This document shows, in pieces, positions 32,490 through 40,930 of a DNA stretch of 64,000 nt. Positions within the stretch are counted from its first letter, which is position 1; the number at the start of each line of letters is the position of its first letter. The position numbers and the translations under genes are program-made. The stretch comes from Massilia sp. METH4. GTDB taxonomy: Bacteria; Pseudomonadota; Gammaproteobacteria; Burkholderiales; Burkholderiaceae_D. The notes under the pieces are model-generated. The model saw only the letters and a list, made by a program, of their open reading frames with translations, ran no database searches and was not told the origin of the DNA. The DNA is taken from NCBI RefSeq assembly GCF_037094685.1, contig NZ_CP146614.1, forward strand, positions 5,952,001 through 6,016,000. Reading direction: 5' to 3'.

Positions 32490-33641
32490 ATGACTCGCCA
32501 TTTCGAACATGCCCTGCTGTGCCCATGGCCCGCGGGCCCGCACTGGGATGCGGCCTGGGACTGGGCACTTGCCCAGATGCCCTGCCCTGCCTTCCGGTGC
32601 GACGAACAGGGGGCGATCGTATTCCAGAATGCCGCGGCGGAGCGGCTGTGGGGTGGCCAGCCGCCCGGCGACGCCGGCCGGTGGAGTGGCTTCGTGGCGC
32701 TGTGGCTGCCCGACGGGACCCCCGTCGAGCCCTGGGCGTCGCCAGCCGCGCTGGCCGCGGGCGGCGCCGAGGTACCGCCCACGGAACTGCTGGCCGAATC
32801 CCTCGACGGCGAATCGCGCCGTGTCGTCTTCCACGCCCGCCCGCTGCTCGACAACGAGGGCCGCCGCGCCGGCGCGCTGTGCGCGCTCACCGACGTGAGC
32901 GAGCGCCGCCGCCTCGAAAGCGAGGCCCGGGCGGCCGACGAGGACCGCGTCGTCTTCCTGTCGATGCTCGCCCACGAGCTGCGCAACCCGCTCGCGCCCA
33001 TCATGAGTGCCGCCGGCGCCATGCGCAAGATGTGCGGGGATCCCATCGTTACGCGCATGGCCGACATCGTCGATCGCCAGGCCCGCCAGCTTGTCCGCTT
33101 CATCAACGATCTGGTGAGCGCGACGCGGCTGCACGACGCGCCCGAAGTGCCCGTCGTGATCCGCGACAGCAACGTCGGCGAGGTGGTGGATCTGGCCGTG
33201 GATGTCGTTGCCGCGGCCGCGCGCGCGCGTGGCCAGACCCTGTCGCTCTCGGTTCAGGACCGGGCCGCACCATTGCGCTGCGACCCCGAGCGCATTGCCC
33301 AGGCCTTGGGCAATGCCTTGCTCAATGCGATCGAACACTCGCCGGACGGCGCGCGGATCCGGCTGGATGCGCAGCTCGCCGGCAAGGACTTCCATGTGCG
33401 GGTATCCGACGATGGCGCGGGCATCGAGCCGGGCCGGCTGCGGCAGATCTTCGAGCCCTTCAAGAGCTTCGACACGGCGGTCGGCAAGGCCAACCCGGCT
33501 GGCGGGATGGGCTTGTGGGTCGCCAGGTGCGTGGCCGAAGCCCACGGCGGAGCCGTCCATGCCCGCAGCCGCGGGCCCGGCACCGGCACCACCGTGGTCT
33601 TCACGTTGCCGGTCGGGGCCGGCGCATCCGCCGGCCGGTGA
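32490..33641 (+). CDS. PAS-containing sensor histidine kinase
   Basis: This encodes 383 residues from ATG 32490; the ribosome site is weak (GAGATACC), and an upstream ATG at 32424 is possible. No membrane helix is present, so it is cytoplasmic. A PAS domain covers about 28-140 (PCPAFRCDEQGAIVFQNAAA, ending ALTDVSERRRLE). The HisKA dimerisation helix has FLSMLAHELRNPLAPIMSAA with the phosphoacceptor His. The HATPase domain has the N box ALLNAIEHSPDG, G1 VSDDGAGIEPG and G2 GMGLWVARCVAEAHGG. No response regulator gene is next to it, so it is an orphan kinase whose partner lies elsewhere. Confidence 0.9.
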   Translation: MTRHFEHALLCPWPAGPHWDAAWDWALAQMPCPAFRCDEQGAIVFQNAAAERLWGGQPPGDAGRWSGFVALWLPDGTPVEPWASPAALAAGGAEVPPTELLAESLDGESRRVVFHARPLLDNEGRRAGALCALTDVSERRRLESEARAADEDRVVFLSMLAHELRNPLAPIMSAAGAMRKMCGDPIVTRMADIVDRQARQLVRFINDLVSATRLHDAPEVPVVIRDSNVGEVVDLAVDVVAAAARARGQTLSLSVQDRAAPLRCDPERIAQALGNALLNAIEHSPDGARIRLDAQLAGKDFHVRVSDDGAGIEPGRLRQIFEPFKSFDTAVGKANPAGGMGLWVARCVAEAHGGAVHARSRGPGTGTTVVFTLPVGAGASAGR

Positions 33642-33650
33642 GACCCGGCT

Positions 33651-34082
33651 TCAGGCCGGCCGCGCCGCGCCAGCGGCGACGGGAAACAGGCGGTCGTAGG
33701 CGAGATTGAACAGGAAGCCGTACACCAGGTAGAAAAACACGATCGCCACGTCCATCAGCAGCGCCTCCCACAGCCCGATGCCCAGATACCACGCGATCAG
33801 CGGGATCAGCATCACGACCAGGCCAGCTTCGAACAGGAAGGTGTGCGCGACCCGGTGCGCCAGGGTCTTGTGCACGCTGCCACGCATGGCCAGCATGGCG
33901 CGGTCGAACAGCACGTTGAACACGAAGTTCCACAGCGTGGCGATGGTCGCCGACGCGATGCCGATGACACCCATGTCGCCGACCGGGTGTCCGAAGATCG
34001 CCGCCGACCCGGGAATGAAGATGGCCAGGGCCACGGCCTCGAACAGGAGCGCGTGCCGCACACGGTCGCCGAATGTACGCAT
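33651..34082 (-). CDS. PACE efflux transporter (AceI-like)
   Basis: This encodes 143 residues. Two tandem bacterial transmembrane pair modules give four helices: RVRHALLFEAVALAIFIPG and TIATLWNFVFNVLFDR, then RVAHTFLFEAGLVVMLIPL and VAIVFFYLVYGFLFNLAYDR. The repeated R-x2-H-x3-FE and W/Y-N-x2-FD/YD motifs are diagnostic of the PACE family, which exports chlorhexidine, acriflavine and probably short diamines by proton exchange. The Glu in the first helix of the first module (FEAVAL) is the expected proton-coupling residue. It is divergent from a LysR gene, the usual arrangement for PACE pumps, with a shared palindrome between them. Confidence 0.93.
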   Translation of the reverse strand: MRTFGDRVRHALLFEAVALAIFIPGSAAIFGHPVGDMGVIGIASATIATLWNFVFNVLFDRAMLAMRGSVHKTLAHRVAHTFLFEAGLVVMLIPLIAWYLGIGLWEALLMDVAIVFFYLVYGFLFNLAYDRLFPVAAGAARPA

Positions 34083-34128
34083 GGTGTTTCTCTTTCTCTT
34101 GCTTGCCGGCCAGGCACAGGCCCGGCCA

Positions 34129-34176
34129 TTGACTCAGGGGCAACATGATCGCATACTCGATAAATGTATGCATACA
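34129..34176 (+). promoter_or_regulatory. LysR promoter overlapped by TGTATGCATACA palindrome
   Basis: TTGACT (34129-34134) and CATACT (34152-34157) are 17 bases apart and predict a start near 34164. A perfect 12-bp palindrome TGTATGCATACA at 34165-34176 sits at that start. On the other strand the same palindrome falls in the spacer of a weaker TTGCCT / GAGTAT pair for the PACE gene, which fits regulation in both directions. Confidence 0.6.
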
Positions 34177-34204
34177 GGCAAAATCGAGACATGACGCTCC
34201 AGAT

Positions 34205-35098
34205 ATGAAGCACCTGAACTGGGATGACCTCCGGCTGCTGCTGTTCATCGCACAGGAAGGAACGTTGCGGGGCGCCGGCCGCAAGGCTGGCTTGAGCGCG
34301 GCAACCCTGGCGCGCCGGCTCGACGAGCTGGAAGACGCGATGGGCCAGAAGCTCGTCGAGCGGTTCCAGGGCGGCTGCACCGCCACGCCTTTCGGCGCCA
34401 GCGTCATCGCCCTGGCCGGCCAGATGGGCGAAATCGCGCTGGAAGTCGAACGCACGCGCGACCAGCGGGACGCCCAGGCCACGTCCGGCGTGGTGCGCAT
34501 CAATACTGACGAATGGCTGTCTTACTTCCTCACGACACGCTTCGCCCCCTTCCACGACGCCTACCCGAATGTCGAAGTGGAGATCGTGACGTCGCACCGG
34601 CCGTACAGCCTGGCACGGCGCGAAGCCGATATCGCGATCCGCCCTTACCGCCCGGAGCAGCTCGACCTCGTGGCGCGCCGCATCGGCACCCTGTCCTTCG
34701 GGCTGTATTGCCGGCGCGATGTCGCGGCGCGCCATGCTGCCGCCATCGCGAGCGGGGAATGGGCGAGCGTGCCCTTCGTGGGTTTCGACGAGCCACGCTC
34801 GGAGTTCCAGTCCGACCGCTGGCTGCGCGCGCTACCCGGCGCGCCGGTGCCGTGGATGCGGTGCAGCTACGGGCTGGGCATCCTCGACGGCGTTTCCCAC
34901 GGCGCCGGCCTGGGGGTGCTGGCGACCTTTCTCGCCGGCGACCTGCCGGACCTGGTGGGCGCGATTCCCCATATTCCCCAGCTCGACCAGGAGATCTGGC
35001 TGTCGATGCATGGCGGCCTGCGCCGCAGCGCGCGGGTGCGCGCCGTGGTCGATTTCGTGGAACGGGTGTTCGCCGATTACCGGGCGACGGGTCATTGA
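34205..35098 (+). CDS. LysR family transcriptional regulator
   Basis: This encodes 297 residues from ATG 34205, the position that gives the usual family start ([20 protein letters not shown]). The HTH is at about 18-60 ([20 protein letters not shown]). The substrate-binding domain begins near 95 ([17 protein letters not shown]), and [19 protein letters not shown] is typical of the LTTR core. It is divergent from the PACE efflux gene, so control of that pump is likely. The downstream aldehyde dehydrogenase lies only 70 bases away on the same strand and could be co-transcribed. Confidence 0.92.
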   Translation: MKHLNWDDLRLLLFIAQEGTLRGAGRKAGLSAATLARRLDELEDAMGQKLVERFQGGCTATPFGASVIALAGQMGEIALEVERTRDQRDAQATSGVVRINTDEWLSYFLTTRFAPFHDAYPNVEVEIVTSHRPYSLARREADIAIRPYRPEQLDLVARRIGTLSFGLYCRRDVAARHAAAIASGEWASVPFVGFDEPRSEFQSDRWLRALPGAPVPWMRCSYGLGILDGVSHGAGLGVLATFLAGDLPDLVGAIPHIPQLDQEIWLSMHGGLRRSARVRAVVDFVERVFADYRATGH

Positions 35099-35168
35099 GC
35101 CGCGACGGGCGCTGCAAGGATTTGGTGCAAGGAGTAACATTGCCTTCCCCACAAAGAGATCCTTCATC

Positions 35169-36614
35169 ATGACGACGCCAAGCTATCCCGACACCCGCCT
35201 TCTCATCGCCAACGAATGGCAAGACGCCACCGGCGGCAAGACCCTCCCCGTGATCAATCCGGCCACCGGCCAGCCGATCGGCACCGTGGCCCACGCCAGC
35301 GTGGCCGACCTGGACCGCGCGCTCGCCGCCGCCCAGCAGGGCTTCGAGACGTGGCGCGCCGTGCCGGCGGCCGAACGCGCGGCCATCATGCGCCGTGCCG
35401 CCACGCTGCTGCGCGAGCGCGCCGACGACATCGCCCGCCTGCTCACCCAGGAACAGGGCAAGCCGCTGGCCGAAGCGAAAGGCGAAGCGCTGGCCGGCGC
35501 CGAAATCATCGACTGGTTCGCCGCCGAAGGCATGCGCGTGTATGGCCGCATCGTCCCGTCGCGCAACCCGGCCGCGCAGCAGCTCGTGCTGAAGGAACCC
35601 GTCGGCCCCGTGGCCGCCTTCACGCCCTGGAACTTCCCCATCAACCAGATCGTGCGCAAGCTGTCCGCCGCGCTGACGACCGGCTGTTCCTTCCTGTGCA
35701 AGGCGCCGGAAGAAACGCCGGCTTCGCCGGCGGCGCTGCTGCAATGCTTCGTCGACGCGGGCCTGCCGCCGGGCGTGGTCGGCCTGGTGTTCGGCAACCC
35801 GGCCGAGATTTCCGGCTACCTGATCCCGCATCCGGTCATCCGCAAGGTCACCTTCACCGGTTCCACGCCGGTGGGCAAGCAGCTCGCCGCCCTGGCCGGC
35901 GCGCACATGAAGCGCGTGACGATGGAGCTGGGCGGCCATGCCCCCGTGATCGTGGCCGAGGACGCCGATGTCGCGCTGGCCGTGAAGGCTTCCGGCGCGG
36001 CCAAGTTCCGCAATGCCGGCCAGGTATGCATCTCGCCGACCCGCTTCCTCGTGCACAACGCGATCAAGGAAGAATTCACGCGCGCGCTCGTGCAGCACGC
36101 CGAAGGCCTGAAGATCGGTGACGGCCTGGCCGAAGGCACCACGCTGGGCCCGCTGGCCAACGCGCGCCGCGTCAGCGCCATGGCCCAGGTCGTGGAAGAT
36201 GCGAGGGCCAAGGGCGCCATCGTCGCGACCGGCGGCAGCCGCGTCGGCGATGCGGGCAACTTCTTCGCGCCGACGATCCTTGCCGACGTTCCGCTGGAAG
36301 CCAGCATCTTCAACGACGAACCCTTTGGCCCGGTCGCCGGCATCCGCGGCTTCGACAGCCTGGAAGACGCGATCCGCGAGGCCAACCGCCTGCCCTACGG
36401 TCTGGCCGGCTACGCCTTCACCCGCTCGATCAAGAATGCCCAGCTGCTGATGAATCGCGTGGAAGTCGGCATGCTGTGGATTAACCAGCCGGCCACGCCG
36501 AGCGCCGAGCTGCCGTTCGGCGGCGTGAAGGATTCCGGTTATGGCTCCGAAGGCGGTCCGGAGGCGCTGGAGTCGTACCTGAACACCAAGGCCATCTCGA
36601 TGGTGGGCGTGTAA
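35169..36614 (+). CDS. gabD: NAD(P)-dependent succinate-semialdehyde dehydrogenase
   Basis: This encodes 481 residues, the normal length; AAAGAGAT lies upstream of ATG 35169. Aldehyde dehydrogenase landmarks are complete: [20 protein letters not shown] with the conserved Asn, [12 protein letters not shown] (cofactor), catalytic Glu in [10 protein letters not shown], catalytic Cys in [12 protein letters not shown], and EPFGPVAGI. The closest recalled relatives are succinate-semialdehyde dehydrogenases (GabD) and related alpha-ketoglutaric semialdehyde enzymes. The product would be succinate for the TCA cycle. No gabT or gabP is adjacent, so the GABA link is by family only. It is cytoplasmic and homotetrameric in relatives. 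Confidence 0.85.
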   Translation: MTTPSYPDTRLLIANEWQDATGGKTLPVINPATGQPIGTVAHASVADLDRALAAAQQGFETWRAVPAAERAAIMRRAATLLRERADDIARLLTQEQGKPLAEAKGEALAGAEIIDWFAAEGMRVYGRIVPSRNPAAQQLVLKEPVGPVAAFTPWNFPINQIVRKLSAALTTGCSFLCKAPEETPASPAALLQCFVDAGLPPGVVGLVFGNPAEISGYLIPHPVIRKVTFTGSTPVGKQLAALAGAHMKRVTMELGGHAPVIVAEDADVALAVKASGAAKFRNAGQVCISPTRFLVHNAIKEEFTRALVQHAEGLKIGDGLAEGTTLGPLANARRVSAMAQVVEDARAKGAIVATGGSRVGDAGNFFAPTILADVPLEASIFNDEPFGPVAGIRGFDSLEDAIREANRLPYGLAGYAFTRSIKNAQLLMNRVEVGMLWINQPATPSAELPFGGVKDSGYGSEGGPEALESYLNTKAISMVGV

Positions 36615-36753
36615 GGCGACTTCGCGGGTCGGGGTGCGCCGCAGCGCAGCGTTCCCCGATCCGGCCGTGGTCGCTGCCGGCAAGCTCAACCATGCGCCAT
36701 CGCAATCCTGATACCGCTAGGATCAAACCTGGCGAAACAACGAGGACCATGCG

Positions 36754-37185
36754 ATGTCAACCCCGACCACGGCCAGTCCAGCCCTCCGGCAGCCCCCGGC
36801 ACCTCTCCATGCCATCCTGCTCGCGGGAACCGTTCCCCTGTTCCTGGGCGCCCTGCTGAGCGACCTAGCCTACTACGAGACTTACCACATCCAGTGGAGC
36901 AATTTCGCCTCCTGGCTCATCGCCGGCGGCTTGCTGTTCTGCGGATTGGCCCTTCTCTACGCGGTGATCCACCTGATCCGCGCCACGCGCACGACCGGGC
37001 GCGAACCCGTGCAGTTGCTGCTCCTGCTGGCCACTTTCGTGGTCGGCCTGATCAACGCCTTCGTACACGCCAAGGATGCCTGGGCCGCCATGCCGGCGGG
37101 CCTGTACCTGTCGATCGTCGTCACCGTGCTCGCCTGCATCGCGGCGTGGCGGGGACTGGATACCCGTGCGGGAGGTGCGCGATGA
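36754..37185 (+). CDS. DUF2231 domain membrane protein
   Basis: This encodes 143 residues; GAGGA lies upstream of ATG 36754. Four hydrophobic helices are visible (ILLAGTVPLFLGALLSDLAY, FASWLIAGGLLFCGLALLYA, PVQLLLLLATFVVGLINAFV, LYLSIVVTVLACIAAW). The HAILL...P...G....D start and D-A-W motif fit the DUF2231 family of small inner-membrane proteins, some of which accompany heme- or quinone-linked enzymes. It overlaps the downstream PQQ-type sugar dehydrogenase by four bases (ATGA). It may therefore link that exported enzyme to the respiratory chain; this is inference. Confidence 0.82.
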   Translation: MSTPTTASPALRQPPAPLHAILLAGTVPLFLGALLSDLAYYETYHIQWSNFASWLIAGGLLFCGLALLYAVIHLIRATRTTGREPVQLLLLLATFVVGLINAFVHAKDAWAAMPAGLYLSIVVTVLACIAAWRGLDTRAGGAR

Positions 37186-38474
37186 AACGCTGGACTCCAC
37201 TGGCCGCCTCGTGCGCGGCCCTGATGCTGGCCGCCTGCGGCGACGATGGCGGCGGATCGCAGGCGCTGGGCGCGGACCCGAAGCTGCCCGAACCGCAGGG
37301 CGGCCTGCTGCCCAGCATGAAGATCGCCGAGCCGGCCGCGTGGGGCGAAAACAAGCCGGTAGTCCCGCAGGGCTATACGATCAGCGCCATCGCCACCGAC
37401 CTGAAGATCCCGCGCCAGACGCTCGTGCTGCCGAACGGCGATATCCTCGTTGCCGAGGGCCGCGGCGGCAGCGCGCCCAAGCTCAAGCCCAAGGACGTGA
37501 TCGCCGGCTATATCAAGGCCAAGGGCACCACGAAGGTCGAGAGCGGCGATCGCCTGACACTGCTGCGCGACGCCGACGGCGACGGCCGCTACGAACTCAA
37601 GACCGTCTTCGCGGAAGACTTGAACGCACCCTACGGCCTGGCCTATCACGACGGCAAGCTCTACGTGGCCAACCAGGACGAACTGGTGCGCTTCGACTAC
37701 CAAGAGGGCCAGACCAGGGCGGGGGGCAAGCCTACCAGCGTCGCCAAGCTGCCTGCCGAAATCAATCACCACTGGACCAAAGCGCTGGCGATCAGCCCCG
37801 ACGGCCGCTTCCTGTACGTGGGGATCGGCTCGAACAGCAATATTACGGAGCGTGGCATGGAAGCGGAACGCGACCGGGCCATGGTATGGCAGGTCGATGC
37901 CGAAACCGGCGCCTACAAGCCGTATGCGACGGGCCTGCGTAACCCGACGGCGCTGGCGATCCATCCGGAGACGCGGCAGCTGTGGGCGGTCGTCAACGAA
38001 CGCGATGAATTGGGGCCGGACCTCGTGCCGGACTACCTGACCTCGGTGCGCGAGGGCGCGTTCTACGGCTGGCCGTACAGCTACTGGGGCCAGAACGTCG
38101 ACCCGCGCGTCAAGCCGGGGGACCCGGACAAGGTGGCGTCCGCCGTCAAGCCGGACTATGCGCTCGGCTCCCACGTCGCCGCGCTCGGCGTGTCCTTCTC
38201 CGTGCCCCAGATGGGCAACGCGTTCGCCAACGGTGCATTCGTCGGCGAGCACGGCAGCTGGAACCGCAAGCAGCCGGTCGGGTACAAGGTGGTTTTCGTG
38301 CCGTTCGCCAACGGGCGTCCGGCAGGCCAGCCGGTGGACTTCGTCACCGGCTTTCGCGATCCCGACGGCAAGACGCGCGGGCGGCCGGTGGGCGTGACGG
38401 TCGCTCCGCGCGGCGCCTTGATCGTCGCGGATGACCTGTCGAATACGGTATGGAGAGTGTCACGCCGCCAATAA
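37182..38474 (+). CDS. PQQ-dependent sugar dehydrogenase-like lipoprotein
   Basis: This encodes 430 residues from ATG 37182. A lipoprotein signal ends in LAAC (Cys19). The mature protein is a six-bladed beta-propeller of the soluble glucose/sorbosone dehydrogenase type: PRQTLVLPNGDILVAEGRGG, NAPYGLAYHDGKLYVANQDE, the metal/PQQ region INHHWTKALAISPDGRFLYV, GLRNPTALAIHPETRQLWAV and HGSWNRKQPVGYKVVF. Relatives oxidise aldoses or sorbosone at the periplasmic face and pass electrons to quinone or cytochrome. No PQQ-synthesis genes are in the window. It is coupled to the DUF2231 gene and probably membrane-anchored beside it. Confidence 0.88.
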   Translation: MKRWTPLAASCAALMLAACGDDGGGSQALGADPKLPEPQGGLLPSMKIAEPAAWGENKPVVPQGYTISAIATDLKIPRQTLVLPNGDILVAEGRGGSAPKLKPKDVIAGYIKAKGTTKVESGDRLTLLRDADGDGRYELKTVFAEDLNAPYGLAYHDGKLYVANQDELVRFDYQEGQTRAGGKPTSVAKLPAEINHHWTKALAISPDGRFLYVGIGSNSNITERGMEAERDRAMVWQVDAETGAYKPYATGLRNPTALAIHPETRQLWAVVNERDELGPDLVPDYLTSVREGAFYGWPYSYWGQNVDPRVKPGDPDKVASAVKPDYALGSHVAALGVSFSVPQMGNAFANGAFVGEHGSWNRKQPVGYKVVFVPFANGRPAGQPVDFVTGFRDPDGKTRGRPVGVTVAPRGALIVADDLSNTVWRVSRRQ

Positions 38475-38517
38475 CTGTTTGTGGACGGGTAACAACACCC
38501 ACGGCAATACTTGCTGC

Positions 38518-38574
38518 TTGCAAGAAATTACATACCAGCCATACAATTGCCCTTTTATAAATCCAATAAAAGGG
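38518..38574 (+). promoter_or_regulatory. Promoter and SD-covering hairpin before the propeller lipoprotein
   Basis: TTGCAA (38518-38523) and TACAAT (38542-38547), 18 bases apart, predict a start near 38553. A perfect nine-base inverted repeat CCCTTTTAT (38550-38558) / ATAAAAGGG (38566-38574) has a seven-base loop, and its right arm contains the AAGGG ribosome site. If transcription starts at 38550 or before, the hairpin would mask that site; with a start at 38553 only six pairs remain. Confidence 0.5.
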
Positions 38575-38579
38575 TAGAG

Positions 38580-40193
38580 ATGAATCTTCGATGGACAGCC
38601 GGTCTGGTGGGCGTATTGCTGGCGGGTTGCGGCGGGGGTGGCGGTAGCGACGCGCCTCCGCCACCGCCCACGTCGGTGCCGGCACCAGCCCCGGCACCGG
38701 CACCGGCGCCGGCCGTCATGACGGTCGAGTCGGGTACCGTAGCACGCGTGGTTGCCAGCGGTACAGGTGTCCATGTCGACGTTACCGCACGCGCCAGCAA
38801 CTTTACCCCGAAGGGTACGCTGTACGCCGTTGCAAATGATCCGGCCGGTTTGCTGCAAGTGCCTGTCCAGGTGACGGCCGCCGGCGATACCTACACGTTC
38901 TCGCTCGACTCGGCCATGCTCCCGGCCGGCCGCCACGAGGGCACCCTCACGCTGAAGCTGTGCGCCGACCAGGCGTGCACGACGGCACAGGCGGTACCGT
39001 CCATCAGCGTGGCGTACGAGCTGACTGTCCTGTCCGCTGGCAGCGCCTGGCCGGGCGACAACCTGAGTGCGCTGGCTCCGCTTGCCGGTGCCTCGGACTG
39101 GGCCACGTTCCAGGGCAATAACGCCCATACGGGCTATGTTCCGGCGGAGCTCTCGCCCGACCGCTTCCGCCTGCGCTGGAAGCGCGGTTCCGTCAACACC
39201 AGCGCGACCGACAGCGACGCCCCGCCATCGCCGCTCGTCACGTCGGGCGGACTGCTCTTCGCCAGCGGCGACCTGAAGCTCGTGGCCTACCGCGAACAGG
39301 ATGGCGGCACCGTGTGGAGCCGTGACATGGGCGATACCTCGTACCCTTCCGTGAATCCGCCTGCGGTGGACAACGGCGTCGTCTATATGGCGGCGGGGCA
39401 ATCCTCGCCGTATCTCTACGCATTCCAGGCCGCCACGGGCAATGTCGTATTCCGTACGCCGATGTCTTCGTACTGGAGCGATTACATGCCTCCAATTGTC
39501 CAGAGTGGCGGAGTGTTCACGGCCGGTGGCTACGGCGCGCTCCTCGGCTACACGCTCACGGGCGATAGCCTGATGAACGCCAGCCTGTCCCAGACGACGA
39601 CATGGACGCCGGCGGGCGATGAAAAAGGCATCTACGCCTATACGGGCGACGCGCTGACGATATTCGACCCGCGCACGGGCGCCAAGCTCAAGACCATCCG
39701 GGACAACGCATCCAGCAGCTATGTGTACGCGATCGGCGGAGCCCCGGTCATCGGCGCCAAGGGCGTGTACGCGGCGGCGTACGCAAGCGCTAACAGCTAT
39801 GGCGGCCGCAACAGCCTGACGCGCTTCGATACCGTGAATGGCTACGTCGACTGGCGCGTGGCGGGTGCGTATCCGGTGACACCAGCCTATGCCAACGGCG
39901 TGCTGTATGCGCCGAACACGGCGCCGTTGCGTGTGGAAGCGCGCTCGGAAGAGACGGGCGCGCTGCTGTGGGCCTGGACGCCCCAGCAAAACGTCGAGAC
40001 GAAGTTCCATGGCGCGCCGGTCGTGACGAAGAACATGCTGTTCTTCAGCACGAACAAAGTCACTTACGCGCTCGACCTGCGGTCCCAGAAGGTCGTGTGG
40101 AGCTATCCGGCACCGGGGCACCTGGCGATCAGCGCGAACGGCGTGCTGTACATCCAGACTCCGGATGGGCTGGTGGCGGTCAACCTGAAGTAA
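38580..40193 (+). CDS. PQQ-binding-like beta-propeller repeat lipoprotein
   Basis: This encodes 537 residues; AAGGG lies just before ATG 38580. The lipobox LLAGC gives a lipid-anchored protein, followed by a Gly run and a Pro/Ala linker (PAPAPAPAPAPA). Residues about 55-165 form an immunoglobulin-like beta region with a cysteine pair (LKLCADQACTT). From about 180 on there are seven or more PQQ-like propeller blades (WATFQGNNAHTGYVP, WSRDMGDTSYPSVNPPAVDN, VNGYVDWRVAG, LLWAWTPQQ, VVWSYPAPG), as in BamB- and quinoprotein-like proteins. No enzyme residues can be assigned, so it may be a scaffold or binding protein rather than a dehydrogenase. Single gene with a terminator. Confidence 0.85.
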   Translation: MNLRWTAGLVGVLLAGCGGGGGSDAPPPPPTSVPAPAPAPAPAPAVMTVESGTVARVVASGTGVHVDVTARASNFTPKGTLYAVANDPAGLLQVPVQVTAAGDTYTFSLDSAMLPAGRHEGTLTLKLCADQACTTAQAVPSISVAYELTVLSAGSAWPGDNLSALAPLAGASDWATFQGNNAHTGYVPAELSPDRFRLRWKRGSVNTSATDSDAPPSPLVTSGGLLFASGDLKLVAYREQDGGTVWSRDMGDTSYPSVNPPAVDNGVVYMAAGQSSPYLYAFQAATGNVVFRTPMSSYWSDYMPPIVQSGGVFTAGGYGALLGYTLTGDSLMNASLSQTTTWTPAGDEKGIYAYTGDALTIFDPRTGAKLKTIRDNASSSYVYAIGGAPVIGAKGVYAAAYASANSYGGRNSLTRFDTVNGYVDWRVAGAYPVTPAYANGVLYAPNTAPLRVEARSEETGALLWAWTPQQNVETKFHGAPVVTKNMLFFSTNKVTYALDLRSQKVVWSYPAPGHLAISANGVLYIQTPDGLVAVNLK

Positions 40194-40198
40194 GAAAA

Positions 40199-40221
40199 CG
40201 GGCCGCCAATCAGGCGGCCCG
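40199..40221 (+). terminator. Hairpin terminator after the propeller lipoprotein
   Basis: A nine-base stem CGGGCCGCC / GGCGGCCCG with a five-base loop starts six bases after the stop codon. There is no direct T-tract, but a second hairpin with six T residues follows at 40233-40266. Confidence 0.6.
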
Positions 40222-40638
40222 CCTTGCGCGCAGGACGAGCGCACTCGTCCCCGCCCGGGATTTTTTCGGTCCGACACCACGAGCATCGGCACCGCCTGCC
40301 GCAGCAACTGCGCGCTGGGTTCTCACGATCGCCCGCATGTTCCAACAGACGTAGAAGCACGCCCTGCACGTTGCCTGCCCCGACCAACCGGTGGCATCTC
40401 CTTGCCGCGCTCGTGAAAACGACACGGCCCGCTCCCACCTGAAGGGAGTCTCCCGCCTCCCCTTCGTCACCCCCCACCATCCCGAACGCCTTCAGGCTGG
40501 CCGGTTTCGGAATCTACGCCATCGAGAGAATCCGCATATGCGGCGCGGCACGCTGCCACGACACCCCGCGACCCCGCGCCTCCGGCCCGGGACAGGCTAC
40601 CACGTAAGGCCGATCCCATCATCATACGTAGTAGTTTC

Positions 40639-40650
40639 ACTACATGTAGT
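40639..40650. promoter_or_regulatory. Palindrome ACTACATGTAGT
   Basis: A perfect 12-base palindrome lies in an AT-rich stretch, with an additional overlapping gtagt/actac pair just to the left. It is 280 bases before ppc. Regulator unknown. Confidence 0.4.
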
Positions 40651-40930
40651 AAATTAACCCAAATTTGAATATTTTCGTGAAACTTGCTACAAATCGGTTG
40701 ACGCCGGGCTTGCCAGTACGGCAATATCAGCAAAGCTAAGGGAGAGAAGCAGCTGATGGGCTCTTGCAATGCTGTCACAGCTTGGTAGATAACGAGTCGT
40801 CGGCAGCTCGACGTGCGGGTGCCGCTGCACTCATCAGCTGGCCTACTGCTTAATTTGCTCTGTAGTTTTAGTAAAGTCTCGTGCCGCAGAACCGTGCGGT
40901 CAAGTTCACCATCATTCGTACCTCATCGAC

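Larger units (their letters stand above)
40194..40930. other. Intergenic region upstream of ppc
   Basis: These 737 bases contain the terminator of the propeller gene, a second hairpin (GGACGAG at 40233-40239 with CTCGTCC at 40244-40250) followed by six T residues at 40261-40266, and an AT-rich part from 40620 with the palindrome ACTACATGTAGT. No supported gene was found. A TTGACG near 40698 with CAATAT 18 bases later is a possible ppc promoter. Confidence 0.5.

Noticed and set aside
36754-38474. A PQQ biosynthesis or complete membrane-bound glucose dehydrogenase system.
   Set aside because: Only a DUF2231 protein and a soluble-type propeller dehydrogenase are present; no pqq genes are seen.
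40103-40480. A minus-strand frame between the propeller lipoprotein and ppc.
   Set aside because: It overlaps two terminator hairpins and the end of the propeller gene, and its sequence has no protein-like pattern.
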